Shown here: one piece after another, positions 11,567-23,235 of the stretch
Layout: each line of letters starts with the position of its first letter
Numbering within the stretch: the first letter of the stretch is position 1
DNA from: Capsaspora owczarzaki ATCC 30864
Lineage: Eukaryota; Opisthokonta; Filasterea
Direction of reading: 5' to 3'
Length of the DNA: 64,000 nucleotides
NCBI RefSeq assembly: GCF_000151315.2
Contig: NW_011887297.1
Coordinates: 1,341,587 to 1,405,586, forward strand
Made by a program: the position numbers and the translations under genes
Notes under the pieces: model-generated
The model's database searches: none
Told to the model about the DNA's origin: nothing
Seen by the model: only the letters and a program-made list of their open reading frames with translations

Positions 11567-13022
11567 TGTAGTAAATGTATGGTGCGGCTGGGAGGTGTCT
11601 GCGAGCCAGCGAAACACAAAAAACAAAAAAACAAAAAAGATTATATGTGAAATAAGAAGTGAGCTTTGCCTCTGTAAATCAAACAAAACAAGACGTCCCC
11701 CGAGCAAAACTTGTCTGCATTGTTGCGCGCTGAAGTGCGAGCCCACTTCGATAGGATGTGTGGAGTGGCTATTTTTGATGACAGCGTCCAAAATTTGAAA
11801 ACACAAAAAAACAAAAAAACAAATTCGAAATGAACGCTGGCATTGAAGAACAGACGATTCAGTTTTACGACAACGCAACGCGTGTGCAATGACACAAGCA
11901 GCACCAATGAATGAGAAGGAGACTCGGCAAGCTCAAAAACCCCCCTCTTGCTCAAAAAAGTACAAGTCATGCAGGGCACAAAGGGAGCGACGCGAAGACA
12001 AACAAAAAAGAAACAGTCACCCAAAACAATACTGGTCGCGTCATTACACCAGCATAAAAAAAAATGAATAAAAAAACCTAGTTCGCTTACCGAGAGCAGC
12101 AATAGACGACGGTTGCGACGTTAACTTTGAATTGTCAGACAGGTTCGACGCAGGCAGATGCTGAACAGGCATGCGGGACAAAATCAAAGCAAAGCGAAAA
12201 AAAACGAAACCGAAAAAAAAAAAAAAAAAAAAAACGAAAAAGAATGCGTCAAAAACGACAAAACGCTTGGCTCAGCCCATTGAGTTGGTTGCAAGTTCGG
12301 CCACGGAGTCAAGAGCACGATATCGGATGTGAGACGGGATGATAATCCGACAGGCAGAATTGTGCACGAGGTTGAGTTGGAAATGAAAAGAAAGCAAGAA
12401 CGACAAAAAAAAAAAAAAAAAAAAAAAAGAGGAATGGTTTCACACCCCCAAATTCGGCCAACCAACTCGTTCGGAAGACCATCGATTTGGACCGCCCCGG
12501 CTCGAGACAGCGCGCTCCCGGTCACATAACCGCCACAAACAGTCCCTTACGCAACCGTTTTGGGAGTGCGGGCAGCTCGCATGGCGTCGTGGATGCGACC
12601 ACCACTTGTCAACGCTGAGCGTCATCAGAATCTTGTGCAATCGTGTAATTTTTTGGTTTTTCGCCCCGTTTCTCCAACAAGTTTTTTTCCCCCGCATAGT
12701 CAGGCCAGACCTCGTGAGCCAAAAGGCAAGAAATTACCCAGACGGGTTCGTACAAGGTGACTTTGTCCCCACAAAAAAAAACGAAAAGACGAGACGAGAC
12801 ACAATGAAATTATTACAAGTCAAAATGCAACAAAGGCTCAAGTGTGAAACAGCAGATGACACGCAAAGACAAAGCAAAAACAAGGCAAAAAAACACAGAT
12901 CAAACGAACAAAGGAATAAAGGAAGCCAGTCAGAGCGAGGCACAGAAAAATAAGTGAAGTGATTGCACAAAACTAAATAACTCCTTGGCTGAAAGAAACG
13001 CAGGTTGTCTCTTGTTTGGTGT
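11567..13022. other. Intergenic region, amine oxidase 5' / myosin VI 3'
   Basis: About 1.45 kb contains the amine oxidase leader and promoter and the myosin VI 3' UTR, both on the minus strand. The plus strand is A-rich with poly-A runs at 12209-12233 and 12405-12428, so the transcribed strand is T-rich. A minus-strand acceptor-like ctcgcag lies about 40 bp upstream of ATG 11566 and could end a 5' UTR intron. I see no gene of its own here. Confidence 0.5.
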
Positions 13023-16000
13023 TTACTTCTTCTTGCTCTTGGCAGCCTTCTCCTTCCAGGCAGGCGTCCAGGGCTCGCCACCATACTTGGTCCAAGCCTC
13101 GTCAAACTCCTCGACCAGAATCTCGGCACCGCGCTTGCGGCACAGACCAGTCTCCTCGAGCGAAAGCTCGCACATCTCGAGGTCGTCGCGGCCAGCGAGC
13201 AGGAGAACGGGGTCCTTCTCGGGGTGCCACTCGAGCTGACGGGCAATCCATTGGCCATCAAAGTGGGCGTACCACCAGCCCTTCTTCTTGTACATCTTGG
13301 CCTTGTTGGCAGCGTTCTGGTCGGAAGGTCGGATGAACGGGATCTTAAAGTAGCGCTGCTCGCGGTTCTCGGCCTTGCTGGCAGTGCGTGGTGGCGGCGG
13401 GGGAGCGCCAGTGTCGTTGATTTCGGCAGCGTTCTCGAGCACTTCGGACGGGGCACGCTGGTCTTCCTCGGCAACGACCTCGGCAGCTTGCGCGCCACCG
13501 GGACCCGACGTGGCAGCGTTGGTCGCCATGTTCTTCTTCATGTGTTTCATCTTCCAGGCGTGGTAGACCTTCAGGCGGCGATGGAACTCCTCGCGGCAGG
13601 CCTCGAGCAGCTCGAGATCGACGGACGTGTTGATCGTGTCGCGGAGCTCGGCGTACTTCCACTTGGACAGATCGTGCTTGCCCTTCTTCTTCTCCTTGCC
13701 CTTGGCGGCCTCCTTCTGGCGCTTCTCCTCCTCCTTGCGAGCATCTTCGAGGACATCCTTGCCCTGCGACGTGTCCTCGGCAACACGGACGGCGAGCTCG
13801 AGATCGCGCTTCTCCTGCTCCTCTTGCTGCTTGCGCTGCAGCTCCTCCTGGCGCTCCTTTTCGAGCTTCTCCTGGAGCTTCTTGTTGGCAGCCTCGGCCT
13901 CGCGCTGCTTGCGGAGCTCCTCCTGGCGCTTGCGCTCCTCCTCTTCGGCCTTCTTGCGGGCAGCCTCGAGCTCGGCCTTCTTTCGGAGCTCCTCCTCGAG
14001 CTCGCGACGCTTGCGCTCCTCCTCTTCCTTGCGGAGACGCTCCTTCTCCATCTCCTCGGCGAGCTTGCGCAGACGCTCCTCCTCCTCCTGCTCCTTCTTC
14101 TTGGACTTGAGCTCGGTGAGTTGGCGGGCAATCTCGTCGTTGGCATCCTTCAGCTTGGCAAAGATCGTCTTGGGGTCGATCGTCCAGAGGCCCTTGGAAA
14201 CCTCCTCGATAGAGTCCTCGACAGGCTTGAGCTTCTTGGTGAACTTGTCGCCGTCCTTCTTGAGCTTGCTGATAATGTCGTTGACAATCTTGAGGTGCTC
14301 CTGGATGGCGAGCAGCTCGCGGCGAGCGCGGATGCGCGGGCGGATTTTGTTTTGTGCGTTAAAGCGACGAATGACGCTCTGGACAAGCAGCGCAGCGTTG
14401 CCGCGGTAGGTGATCTTTCGTTGGAGCTTGATGGTCGACAAGACGCCGAAAATGACCTTGCGCCAGCGCTTGCGAACAAGCCACCGTGTGACAGTCTCGA
14501 TAAGCGCCTTGAGGTTCTCTGGGTCGGCCTTGGTCATCTTGTCAAACTCGGCAAACTTGCCAGACTTGAAAAAGACCTTGGACATGCCAAACTGGAAGTG
14601 GGTCTCGTCCATGCCGAGCGCCTTGAAGAGCGCCTGGCAGAACGTGCGGGGGTCCAGCGAGGAGAGCTTGGCGGGCAGGAAGCCCTTGTACATTTCGTAC
14701 AAATCCGAAAAGGCCGTGCGCGACGGGTAGCCGCCCTGGAGAAGCGTCAGCACCTCAACCATGCCAGCGCACTGCAGCTGCGACAGAATTTCGGCACCGC
14801 TGAAAATGTTGGGCAGCATCTTGAGGTTGGGCTTGATGCAGCGGACAAAGTTGGAGCGGGTGGCGCGGAGCTTGTCCATGAGCTCGGTGAGCTGGCTCGA
14901 GAACTTTTTGCCGACCGACTCAAAGTGCAGCTTGGCGCGCTTGCCATTGTCCTTGCCAGAGTCCTTGGCGTCGCCCTCCGCGGAGGCAGGCTTGCTGAAG
15001 AGCTCCTTGATGAAGGCGTCCTTGGTCTCGTCCAGCAGCATCTCGAGATCGGCGTGCAGGGCATCGTTGTTCTTGTCGACAAAGCCGACAACTTCGTAGC
15101 AGACGGCACCGGCGTAGTGACGAATCATAAAGGCCTCGTCGTCGGTCAGCTTCTTTTGCGAGGGGACCTTGCTCTTCTTGGGCGAGACAAAGCGGAAGTG
15201 CTTCTTGAACTTGTTGTGCAGCGTCTGGGAGAAGTGCTTGTCGAGCGGGGTGGGCAGCTTGGCCTCCTCGTCGAGGGCGGCGAGAATGCCCTCCTTCTTG
15301 TCCTCAATCATGTCGATGACGTCCTGGTTGTCCAAGTACTCAATTTCGCGGTAGGTGATGCCCTCCTTGGCGTAGATCTCCTGCTCTTGCTTGAGCACCT
15401 TCTCGTTGAAGAACTGCTGCAGCTTCTCGTTGCAAAAGTTGATGCAGAACTGCTCAAACGAGTTGTGCTGGAAAAACTCAAAGCCGGCAATATCGAGGAC
15501 ACCAATGTAGTTGACAGACTCGCTGAAGGGGAAGCACTTGTTGACACGGGCGACAATCCAGTCAAAGAGGCGCGAGTAGATGGTCTTGGCCATGGCGTCA
15601 CGAGCCGACGAGGCCTCGCCAGTCTTGAGGGGCACCTTGTAGATGGTGCCCATGGCACCACCGCGGGTGGTCGACATGACGCGCGAGCAGAGCTTCTCCT
15701 TGAGGTCGTCCACGTTGACACCGAGCAGGTTGGCGACGGCGGTCGCGACAGTGATCGAGCTGCCGGCAACCTCCGAGCCGCCCTTGTTGTCCTTGGTGCT
15801 CTCCTCAAAGTCAATGTTGCCGAGCTGGAGCACAGCGCCGACAGTCTTGAAAATGTTGACCTGCTCCTCCTGCGACATGCCAATCAAGCCCATGGCCGTG
15901 GTGAGCTTGAGGAAGTCGCCCTTGTCGTCGAGGCCCTTGAGCGGGGTGGTGGTGCCCGACTTGAGGTAGCGGAACTTGTCGGGGGTCGAGAGGCCGAGCG

Positions 16001-16887
16001 CGCCAGCCATGTCTGCGGGGGCGCCGTGGCACATCTGGTAAAAGATGTGGTAGTTGCGCTCCTCCGACGCCTGGGAGACGATGCGGGACTTTTCGAGCAG
16101 GTAGTGGGAAATGTAGGCGCCCGAAACCGTGGACTTCGAGTCAAAGTGGATTTCAACAAACTTGCCAAAGCGCGACGAGTTGTAGTTGCGGGTGGTCTTG
16201 GCGTTGCCGAACGACTCGAGAATCGGGTTGGCCTGGAGAATGCGCTGCTCGAGGTCGCCGCTGGACGAGAGCGAGTCGGTCAGGTAGCGGATAATGTACT
16301 TGGTCGACTCGGTCTTGCCGGCACCAGACTCACCAGAGACAATGACGGACTGGCTGGTCTTGGACGCCTTCATGTCGCGGTACGCCTTGTCGGCAATGGC
16401 AAACACGTGCGGAGGCTCAACACCAAGCGACTTGCCGCGGTAGCGCTCAATCGACTTGCCGTCGTAGATGGGCAGCGAGGCGTACGGGTTGACGGCAATC
16501 AAAATGTTGGCAGTGTACGTGTAGATGGCACCCTTGGCATAACGCTTGCGCAGGTTGTGCAGCAGCGACGCCTCGTTCAAGAACATGAGCGCGCAGTTGT
16601 CGTCGACATCATTGTTGTCCGCGTCGTCAGCGGGGAAGACGCGATCGTACGAGACCTCTCGAGCCTGGACAATGGGCCAACAAAAAAAAAGCAGGAGGGA
16701 GGAGTCGCAGCAAAAAGTGAGTTTTTTTTTTCAGAGGAACAACAAAGGAAACCATTCAAAGGTTGCGACTTACCGCGCCACCGCCAGAGACGGGCTGGGC
16801 AGTGATGGTCTCGACTGCGAAATCGACAATGTCGCAGAGCTCGTAGCCCTCGTTGGTGTTTGGCGCCCAGACACGCTTGCCCTCCAT
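13023..16887 (-). CDS. MYO6: Myosin VI heavy chain
   Basis: Two exons, 16774-16887 and 13023-16664 (phase 0), give 1251 residues (human about 1290). Myosin VI is the minus-end-directed actin motor used in endocytosis and vesicle traffic. Exon 1 reads MEGKRVWAPNTNEGYELCDI, the class VI start. The P-loop GESGAGKT is at about residues 149-156. The class VI insert-2 / converter region (RWRKVIFGVLSTIKLQRKIT) follows the motor. A long highly charged E/R/K helix lies at roughly residues 830-980 and probably forms a single alpha-helix lever. The tail has KYDLSKWKYAELRDTINTS, the RRL site in EFHRRLKVYHAW (about residue 1069) and the WWY site in KKGWWYAHFDGQW (about residue 1168), which bind cargo adaptors in animals. 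Identity is secure. Confidence 0.97.
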
Positions 16888-19800
16888 GATGGATGTTGGG
16901 GTTGAAAGATCTGTTGAAGGATTCAAAAAAATAAAAAAATAAAAAAAAAATAAAAAAAAGTCAGTTTTGTGGCAACACTGTGGTTACAAAAAAAAAAAAA
17001 AGGTGTCGGGTTGCTTTTGCGGGGCGCGCTGTCAACCGAATGGGGAGGTCGGGTGTTTGTTGGATGCAAGTGAAGCAGCAGCATGCAGATCACGTTTCGT
17101 GGTGGAAGAACTGTGTCGCGAAGCAGCAGCGTGCACCAGAAATATAAAAGAAAAAAAAGGCAAAAAGAAAAAATCAAAAGCCAATCACAAACTGGAGGCG
17201 GCCGACCACAAACAGTCGCTCGCGATCCGCCCCCCCCTCCCCAAAAAACAGAGCAAACAGACAGGCGCGCATTTGATGCCAAGGTTGCTCGAACGAGAAG
17301 ATGGACAAGAGGGGAAGGACGCGATCGCAGAACTTGGATCCCAATCTCAACAAACAGATCAGAAAAAAAAATCAAAAAAAAAAAAACACGCCCAAAAAGA
17401 AAAAAAAAGCGCAACCACAAAAAGAAACAAGCCAAAAAAAAAAAAAACTTGACGGTTGATGCTTGATGTCGACAGAGTGAGATGGCCCAAAACGGAACGG
17501 TCATGGAACTGCAAACAGACCACTGGCAGGGCTCCAGATGGGGCAGGGTGCCCGAATGAGAGCCAGCCACAGCTGAAACGGCGAAAGAAAAAAAAAAAAG
17601 CCAAAAAGCGATTTGTAATGGTTTTTCTTCTTCTTTTTTTTTTTTTTTTTTTTTTTTGTTGTTGTGTTTTGTTCTTTTCTGTGTTTTGGTTTTGTTTTTG
17701 TGAAGTTGGTGTTGCTGCTGGGCGACCGTGCGCGCGTGGCACCAGAGTGGAAGACCGCTACAGCCAGCACTGAGGGACAGGCGGGCCGCCAGCCGATCCC
17801 AGGATCAGGCCAACACAAGCAGCGCTGCAAACTGAACCATAAAAATAAAAAAATAAAAACAGATCTCCAACAACAACAGCAGGGACACTTTTCGGATGAG
17901 CCTCGTGTTCGCACGCATGACGAGCGCGCATGCCCTCAGTGACGCCCTGCTCCAGTCCACCCAAGAACGCGCGTGATGGCGCGGGCGCCCCAATGCGCTC
18001 GTGAATGGAGGCGGAAAGCGCGTTCGGGCAAACTTTCATTCAAAACGGCTTTGTTTTTTTTTTTTGTTTTTTTGGGGGGGGGTTTGTTTTTTTGAATTCT
18101 TTTTTTTTTTCGATGGCCTTACCTGGAAAACCAAAAGATGAGAATAGACTGAGAATTGGACAAATCGGGACAAAAGCCGCTTGATCGAGTTTCAAACATG
18201 AGGTGCTCACTTTTTGCACTACAGTTTCTCGCTCCAGGTCTGGGGGTTTGAAGTGAATGTAGCACCACAAAGAACCACACTTTTGATTGACTCGACTTTA
18301 GCTCTGAAACGTCCTGCAGCCTGGGTCGCTACTAAAGTATGCTGGCATGGAGGCAGAATTATCGTGTACGAAGAATATAGTAAAGATGAGCCACTCTAGG
18401 ACCGGCATTGAGCTCAATTCATATCAAATCCAACCATGCAGCAGCTTTGCACAATACACCTTGTCAGCTGTCCCATCAGAGCACCAGCAGTAATGACAAC
18501 AGCAGCAGCACACAGCATGGGTTGATTATTGTATCAAGCTGTTGCTGCGTGTCGTGGCCGCGCTCGTGCATCAGGGCTGGTCCTTGTTGCCGGCTCCGAC
18601 TTTTGGCGGGACCTTTTGGCAGAATATGATAGATGTCGAAAGAACTGCTCGAACAGCCGCAAGCTCTGCTCACGTTGGTTCTTCGGTGTCACCAAGACCT
18701 TGATGCTGTTGCACTTTCTTGTTTCGGGACTTTTGGGGTGCGAATTTAAAGGCGCGCGTGCAACATTCGCAGATTGGCTTGTTCTCAGTCCTGGTCTGCC
18801 GTGCCTCAGACCCAACCAACGGAGCAGCAAGCGTGCACTCGCTCTCACTAGTTCACTGGCACGCAGTCTGCAGTGACGCTAGTCGCAGGGATCTAAACTG
18901 CCACCCAAAAAAGGCCCAAACGACATCACACCAAAACAACAAAAAAAACTACCAAAGCACCAAAAACACCAAAACCACCCGTCAGAGCAAATAATAAAAA
19001 AAAAAAGCTACAACAAGAAGGCAACAAAATTCACCACTGCCACGGAGTTGACCCTATGGAACTCTCGCTATAGAACTCACCGAAAATCATGAATTTCAGC
19101 AAGTCAGTCAAGTTTTTGTAAGCCTATTTTTATTATTTATTGTGATTGTGTTCCTTTTATTTTTCGGTTCTTTTTTTATTTTTTATTTTATTTTTATTAT
19201 TATTATTATTTTGGATTTTTCGTGTCTTTCAGCCGCTGCTGCCCTCGACGGTGTGTTGGCCTGCTGGTCTTGCCGCTCTCAAGGCTGCTGCACTCAACCG
19301 GCTTTTCTTGTGTCTCCTCTTCAGCCCACTGACTGCTGTTCGTCCGTCAGCGCACAATGTGTGGCAGTGGCTTTTTTTTTTTTTTTTTTTCACCCCTCCC
19401 TCCTCTTTTTTTTTTTTTTTTTTTTTTGCCTGTTCTTCTTCTTTAGCTCATTTTTTTTTTCCCTTCTTCTTCTTCTTCTTTGACTTCTTTGGCGTCTGGC
19501 CGTATCGCGTGCATCAGTCATTCATTTGCGGTGCCTTGACCTCCCCCGACCCCCGCCCATCGTCGTTGTGGAGAGGACCGACGTTTTGACAGAGCCAGAT
19601 TGGCATCAAAATTCGCATCCTTTTTATTTTTTGTATTTATTATTTTTTTCTATCAGTATTTCGGTTTCATCTTTTGTTTTTCAACTCTTTCGACCCGTAC
19701 TATGCTCCACTCTCAACCGTGTCTCTTTCCACCGCGCACATGTTCTCCATCATAGAGGCGAGAGAGTGTTGGGTGGGAGAGAGAGGGGGGGGGAAAAGCT

Positions 19801-21471
19801 GCGATGCAATCAAACAAAAATTAACCACTCAACAGATTGATGGTGGCAATTGCATGCAGTAGTGCATTTTTCGTATGAGCTTTCTCGTTTTAGACGGGTT
19901 TGAGTGACTGATAGTAGCTGGACCCACAAAAACGAAAAAAAAAAAAAAATCTCATCGCTCTCCGGTCGCCCTCTTTTCTTCCTCCATCCCAAATCCTCCT
20001 TTGGTCTTCGCTCTGGCAAACGCCTTGAGGCTCTGTAGGCCAACAGCCCGCCATTGCCCCCCGGACGCCCCATTCCTGCTCCAAATCGCCCATCAAAGAA
20101 AACACAAAAAATCCGTTTGAATCAATCTGTCTCATGGCTTTCAACAGCTTGTGACTGTGCGGTTGCATGGAATTGGCTCTGGGCGCTTTGCTTGGATGCA
20201 CCAATCCATGCGCTGCTCCGTCGCCCTGCGGTGTCTGCGCTCGCTCGCTTTTCAGGCGTCATCTTTGGCTTGAGGTGCAAAGCGATCACACTGGCTTTTT
20301 GCTCTTTTTTTTTTTTTTCCTTTTTTTTTTTTTTTTATTGTCCTCGGCCATCCTCTGCTGCTCCGCTTGCATCGCTCTCCTTCGATCTTGTCGTTGTACG
20401 TCCGACGTGCGATTGCTTCTCCAGGCTTGTCCTTGGAAGATGAGGAGCGGGCGGGCGGTTGCTACGTCGACTGGTGGCCGGTGGGGTTGGGTTCCGGTTG
20501 CAATTCTGGTTTCGATCCAACTTTACGTTGTTGTTGTGCTTTTTTTTTTTTTTCTATTTCTTTTTTTGAAGTGTGGTTTTTTTTTTTTTTTTCAATGTTC
20601 CTTCCTTTTGTTTCTCGTTCCATCTCGCTGTGTTTCTCTCTCTCTATCGATCTGTCTCTTCTTTTTGTGTGTGTGTGTGGGACGGGTGTTGACTGCCCAA
20701 TGCAAGAGTTACTCCTGCACCCGCGGCAGAGCGGAGCGAACACTATGCGAATCGCGCTTTCGTCACGTTGGCGCTGCTGAGTGCCACACTCCCAATCCGC
20801 CCCATCGCAACAGCCCCTCGTCACGACCTCTCGTCTCTTCCTCGCCATCATCCGTTGCTTTTGATGGCGACTGCACTATTTTGTTTTGTTACATGCATGC
20901 TCCACTCGAGTGTCTGGTGGGCGCGAGCACGGCATTGTTTCTTCCTTGTTTTTGGTTTTCTTTTCCTTGTCTTTTTTTTTTTTCCGAATGAGCAATCCCT
21001 TGGCACCCCTTGTGACTCTCTCTCTCTTGCCTGCGTGTGTCTGCCACGGGATGGGCGGCTCTGTTTTTTGGCTCCATTGTATCTCCACCGCTTTGCACCC
21101 TTGCTTGATTGTGTCTCTGTCGTTGGCATGTTATTGCGGAGTGTTTTTTTTTTTTCCTTTGCTTGATGCTTGTGTGCGGTTCTTTTTTTCTTTTTCTTTT
21201 TCTTTCCCATAGAGTTCTTTTTGGCACTCACCCCTCAGCCTGCTCTGCATTTGTTCTTTGTCTGTACACGCAGGAAACACTCCAACTTGCTCTCTGTTCG
21301 TTTCGTCTTTGCCTCCCGGGTCGTTCTGTTTTTTTTTTCTCGCTCCGTCCACCTTTAATTTTTGCCGAGTCTTTGGCTGTCTTTTGGAAAAAGCCAAAAG
21401 CCAAGCAAAGTAGCTCTTTCTAGTCTCAACAGCAACCCGTCGCGCTGCTTTTATTTTCACGCAATCCACCA
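16888..21471. other. Gene-poor region with strong strand bias
   Basis: This 4.6-kb region separates the 5' ends of myosin VI (-) and the CTD phosphatase (+). From about 16920 to 17470 the plus strand is A-rich; from about 19130 to 21420 it is C/T-rich with many T runs. Each flanking gene is therefore preceded by a pyrimidine-rich transcribed strand. The middle (about 17700-18900) is mixed. A minus-strand frame at 18123-18270 ends at a good donor (CAG|gtaagg) and could be an untranslated or missed first exon. I found no convincing protein or RNA gene. Long 5' leaders, leader introns and promoters are the likely content. Confidence 0.5.
17629..17657. repeat. Poly-T tract
   Basis: A near-pure run of T, more than 20 bases long. 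It is one of dozens of A/T homopolymers in the non-coding parts of this window. Confidence 0.9.
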
Positions 21472-22648
21472 ATGAGTGATGCACCCTCTATTATAACCCA
21501 GGTCAACCGGGACGGCACGCCTGCACACACAGCAGCAGGAGGTAATAACGATTGTCGCTTGTTTCGCTTTGATCCTTCAACAAACACCCCACACACACGT
21601 TTTGCTCACCGTTATGGTGCTTTTTTTTTTCCAGGCAAATCTGCCCAAAAAGCCAAGTACCCAGCAAGGCGAGGAATCTGGTCGTTGCTGTTCTGTTGCG
21701 GTCGGGGCACGCAAGAAGCCGAGAGCCCCGAGCATGTCACAGACCGAACAGTTACTGAATCTGTAAGTGCTTCGATCCGATGCCCTTCTTCTTTGGATGT
21801 GATCGAGGGCGGTGGTGCTGACTTTGTTCTGTTGTTCCTTCCTAAAAAAAATTAGCAATCGGACTACAATGGCGAACCCCTTCTTGGGCCACTCCGCAAG
21901 GATGACAAAGGAAGGAAATGTCTAGTATTGGACCTCGACGAAACCCTGGTCCACAGCTCCTTCCGGGTAAATACATACGGGGCTGGCACTGCTTTTTTTT
22001 GTTTGTTTGTTTCCAACGGCCTTTCACTTGCTCACCTGCCGCACTCTTGTCTCTGGTACCTTCACAGCCCATCCCTAATCCTGATTACATCATCCCTGTT
22101 GAGATTGAAGGCATTGTCCACCAAGTCTATGTCTTGAAGCGCCCCTACGTGGATGAGTTTTTGAAACGAGTCGGCCAATTGTTTGAGTGTGTTTTATTCA
22201 CTGCCAGTCTTGCCAAGGTATGTCCGGAGCTTGTGTGTTGCGATACTGCTGTCGAGTGAGACATGTTGGTTGATAATGTGGAATACTCACCATTGCCCCT
22301 CGTTCTTCTGATTCTCTTCCTGCCAACAAACAGTATGCCGACCCAGTGTCCGATCTACTGGACAAGGATCGGGTTTTGCGCTCGCGCTTGTTCCGCGAGT
22401 CGTGTGTGCAGCACCGTGGCAACTACGTCAAGGACTTGAGCCGCCTGGGTCGCGAGCTGAGCCAGACGGTGATCATTGACAACTCCCCCGCATCGTACGC
22501 CTTCCACCCTGACTATGCGATTCCCATCGTCACATGGTTTGACGACAAGAACGACACTGCATTGTTGGACCTCATCCCATTCCTCGAGTACATTGCCAAA
22601 GTGGACAACGTCCAGACGGCGCTGCGTGCCAAGCCCCCACCGCGCTAA
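21472..22648 (+). CDS. CTDSPL: CTD-type small phosphatase (SCP/CTDSP family)
   Basis: Five exons, 21472-21541, 21635-21762, 21856-21966, 22068-22217 and 22334-22648, give 257 residues. SCPs are Mg-dependent aspartyl phosphatases that act on RNA polymerase II CTD and on transcription factors. The catalytic DxDxT is in [16 protein letters not shown] (Asp about 92 and 94). It is followed by [32 protein letters not shown] and [15 protein letters not shown], all typical. The N-terminus [12 protein letters not shown] and the [11 protein letters not shown] segment match vertebrate CTDSP1/L, where the Cys pair is a probable palmitoylation site. All introns are GT-AG and phases agree. Assignment to the SCP group is firm; choosing among the three vertebrate paralogs is not meaningful here. 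It is convergent with prefoldin 3. Confidence 0.95.
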
Positions 22649-23235
22649 ACAAGTCAAAAAGTGGCAACCCAGTCATTCGGAGAGCAAAACAGGCGGCAAA
22701 TGCGGGAGGGGAGAAAGGGGGGTTTGGAAACAAACACACCTTTTTTCTTTCTCTTGTTCTTTTGTTTTCTGGCCTGTTTCTCGCCGTTTTCTTGCCATCT
22801 TTTCTCGCAAGAGTGTGCGTTACGGTATTCTTCCGCTATTCGCCCATGATGTTTCTTAACGCTGTTAACCTTTGTTTTGTTTTGTTGCTGCGAACCAGCA
22901 CGCGTTTATAGCTCTGCTTGTTCGTGCGTTTCTCTTTTGTGGGGTGTGTTTGTGTGTGTGTGTGTGTGTGTACTGGAGTTTTCCCGTATCGTGATTGGGT
23001 TGTATGTGTGGCTGTACCTTGGTGGCGAACTTTGGATTTTTTTGGTGTCCTCCTCCATGCTTGTTTTTCTGTTGTGTGGCGTTTGCGTGTCATTCGGTGT
23101 ATTGTTGTCAAAAGATTTCTTTTTTTCAATTTCATGATGCAACGTGAAAGAGCTGAGAGAGAAACACTAACAACGAATGCGAGAAGTTGGCCTTTTTTTT
23201 TTTTCATTCTTTTGTTCAAATTGGTTGAGGTCGAG
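22649..23235. other. Convergent 3' spacer with GT repeat
   Basis: This 587-bp region lies between the 3' ends of the phosphatase and prefoldin genes. It is T-rich and includes a (GT)n microsatellite at 22950-22971. No gene is seen. Confidence 0.5.
22950..22971. repeat. (GT)n microsatellite
   Basis: About eleven GT dinucleotides in a row in non-coding sequence 3' of the CTD phosphatase gene. Confidence 0.9.

Noticed and set aside
13005-16805. Plus-strand open frame of 1266 codons
   Set aside because: It is antisense to myosin VI exon 2. The Leu/Val/Gly-rich, domainless product is a by-product of strong GC-ending codon bias on the other strand.
19140-21420. Several T-rich plus-strand frames of 100-270 codons
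   Set aside because: They translate to Phe/Ser/Leu/Cys low-complexity strings created by T and C runs, with no conserved motif.
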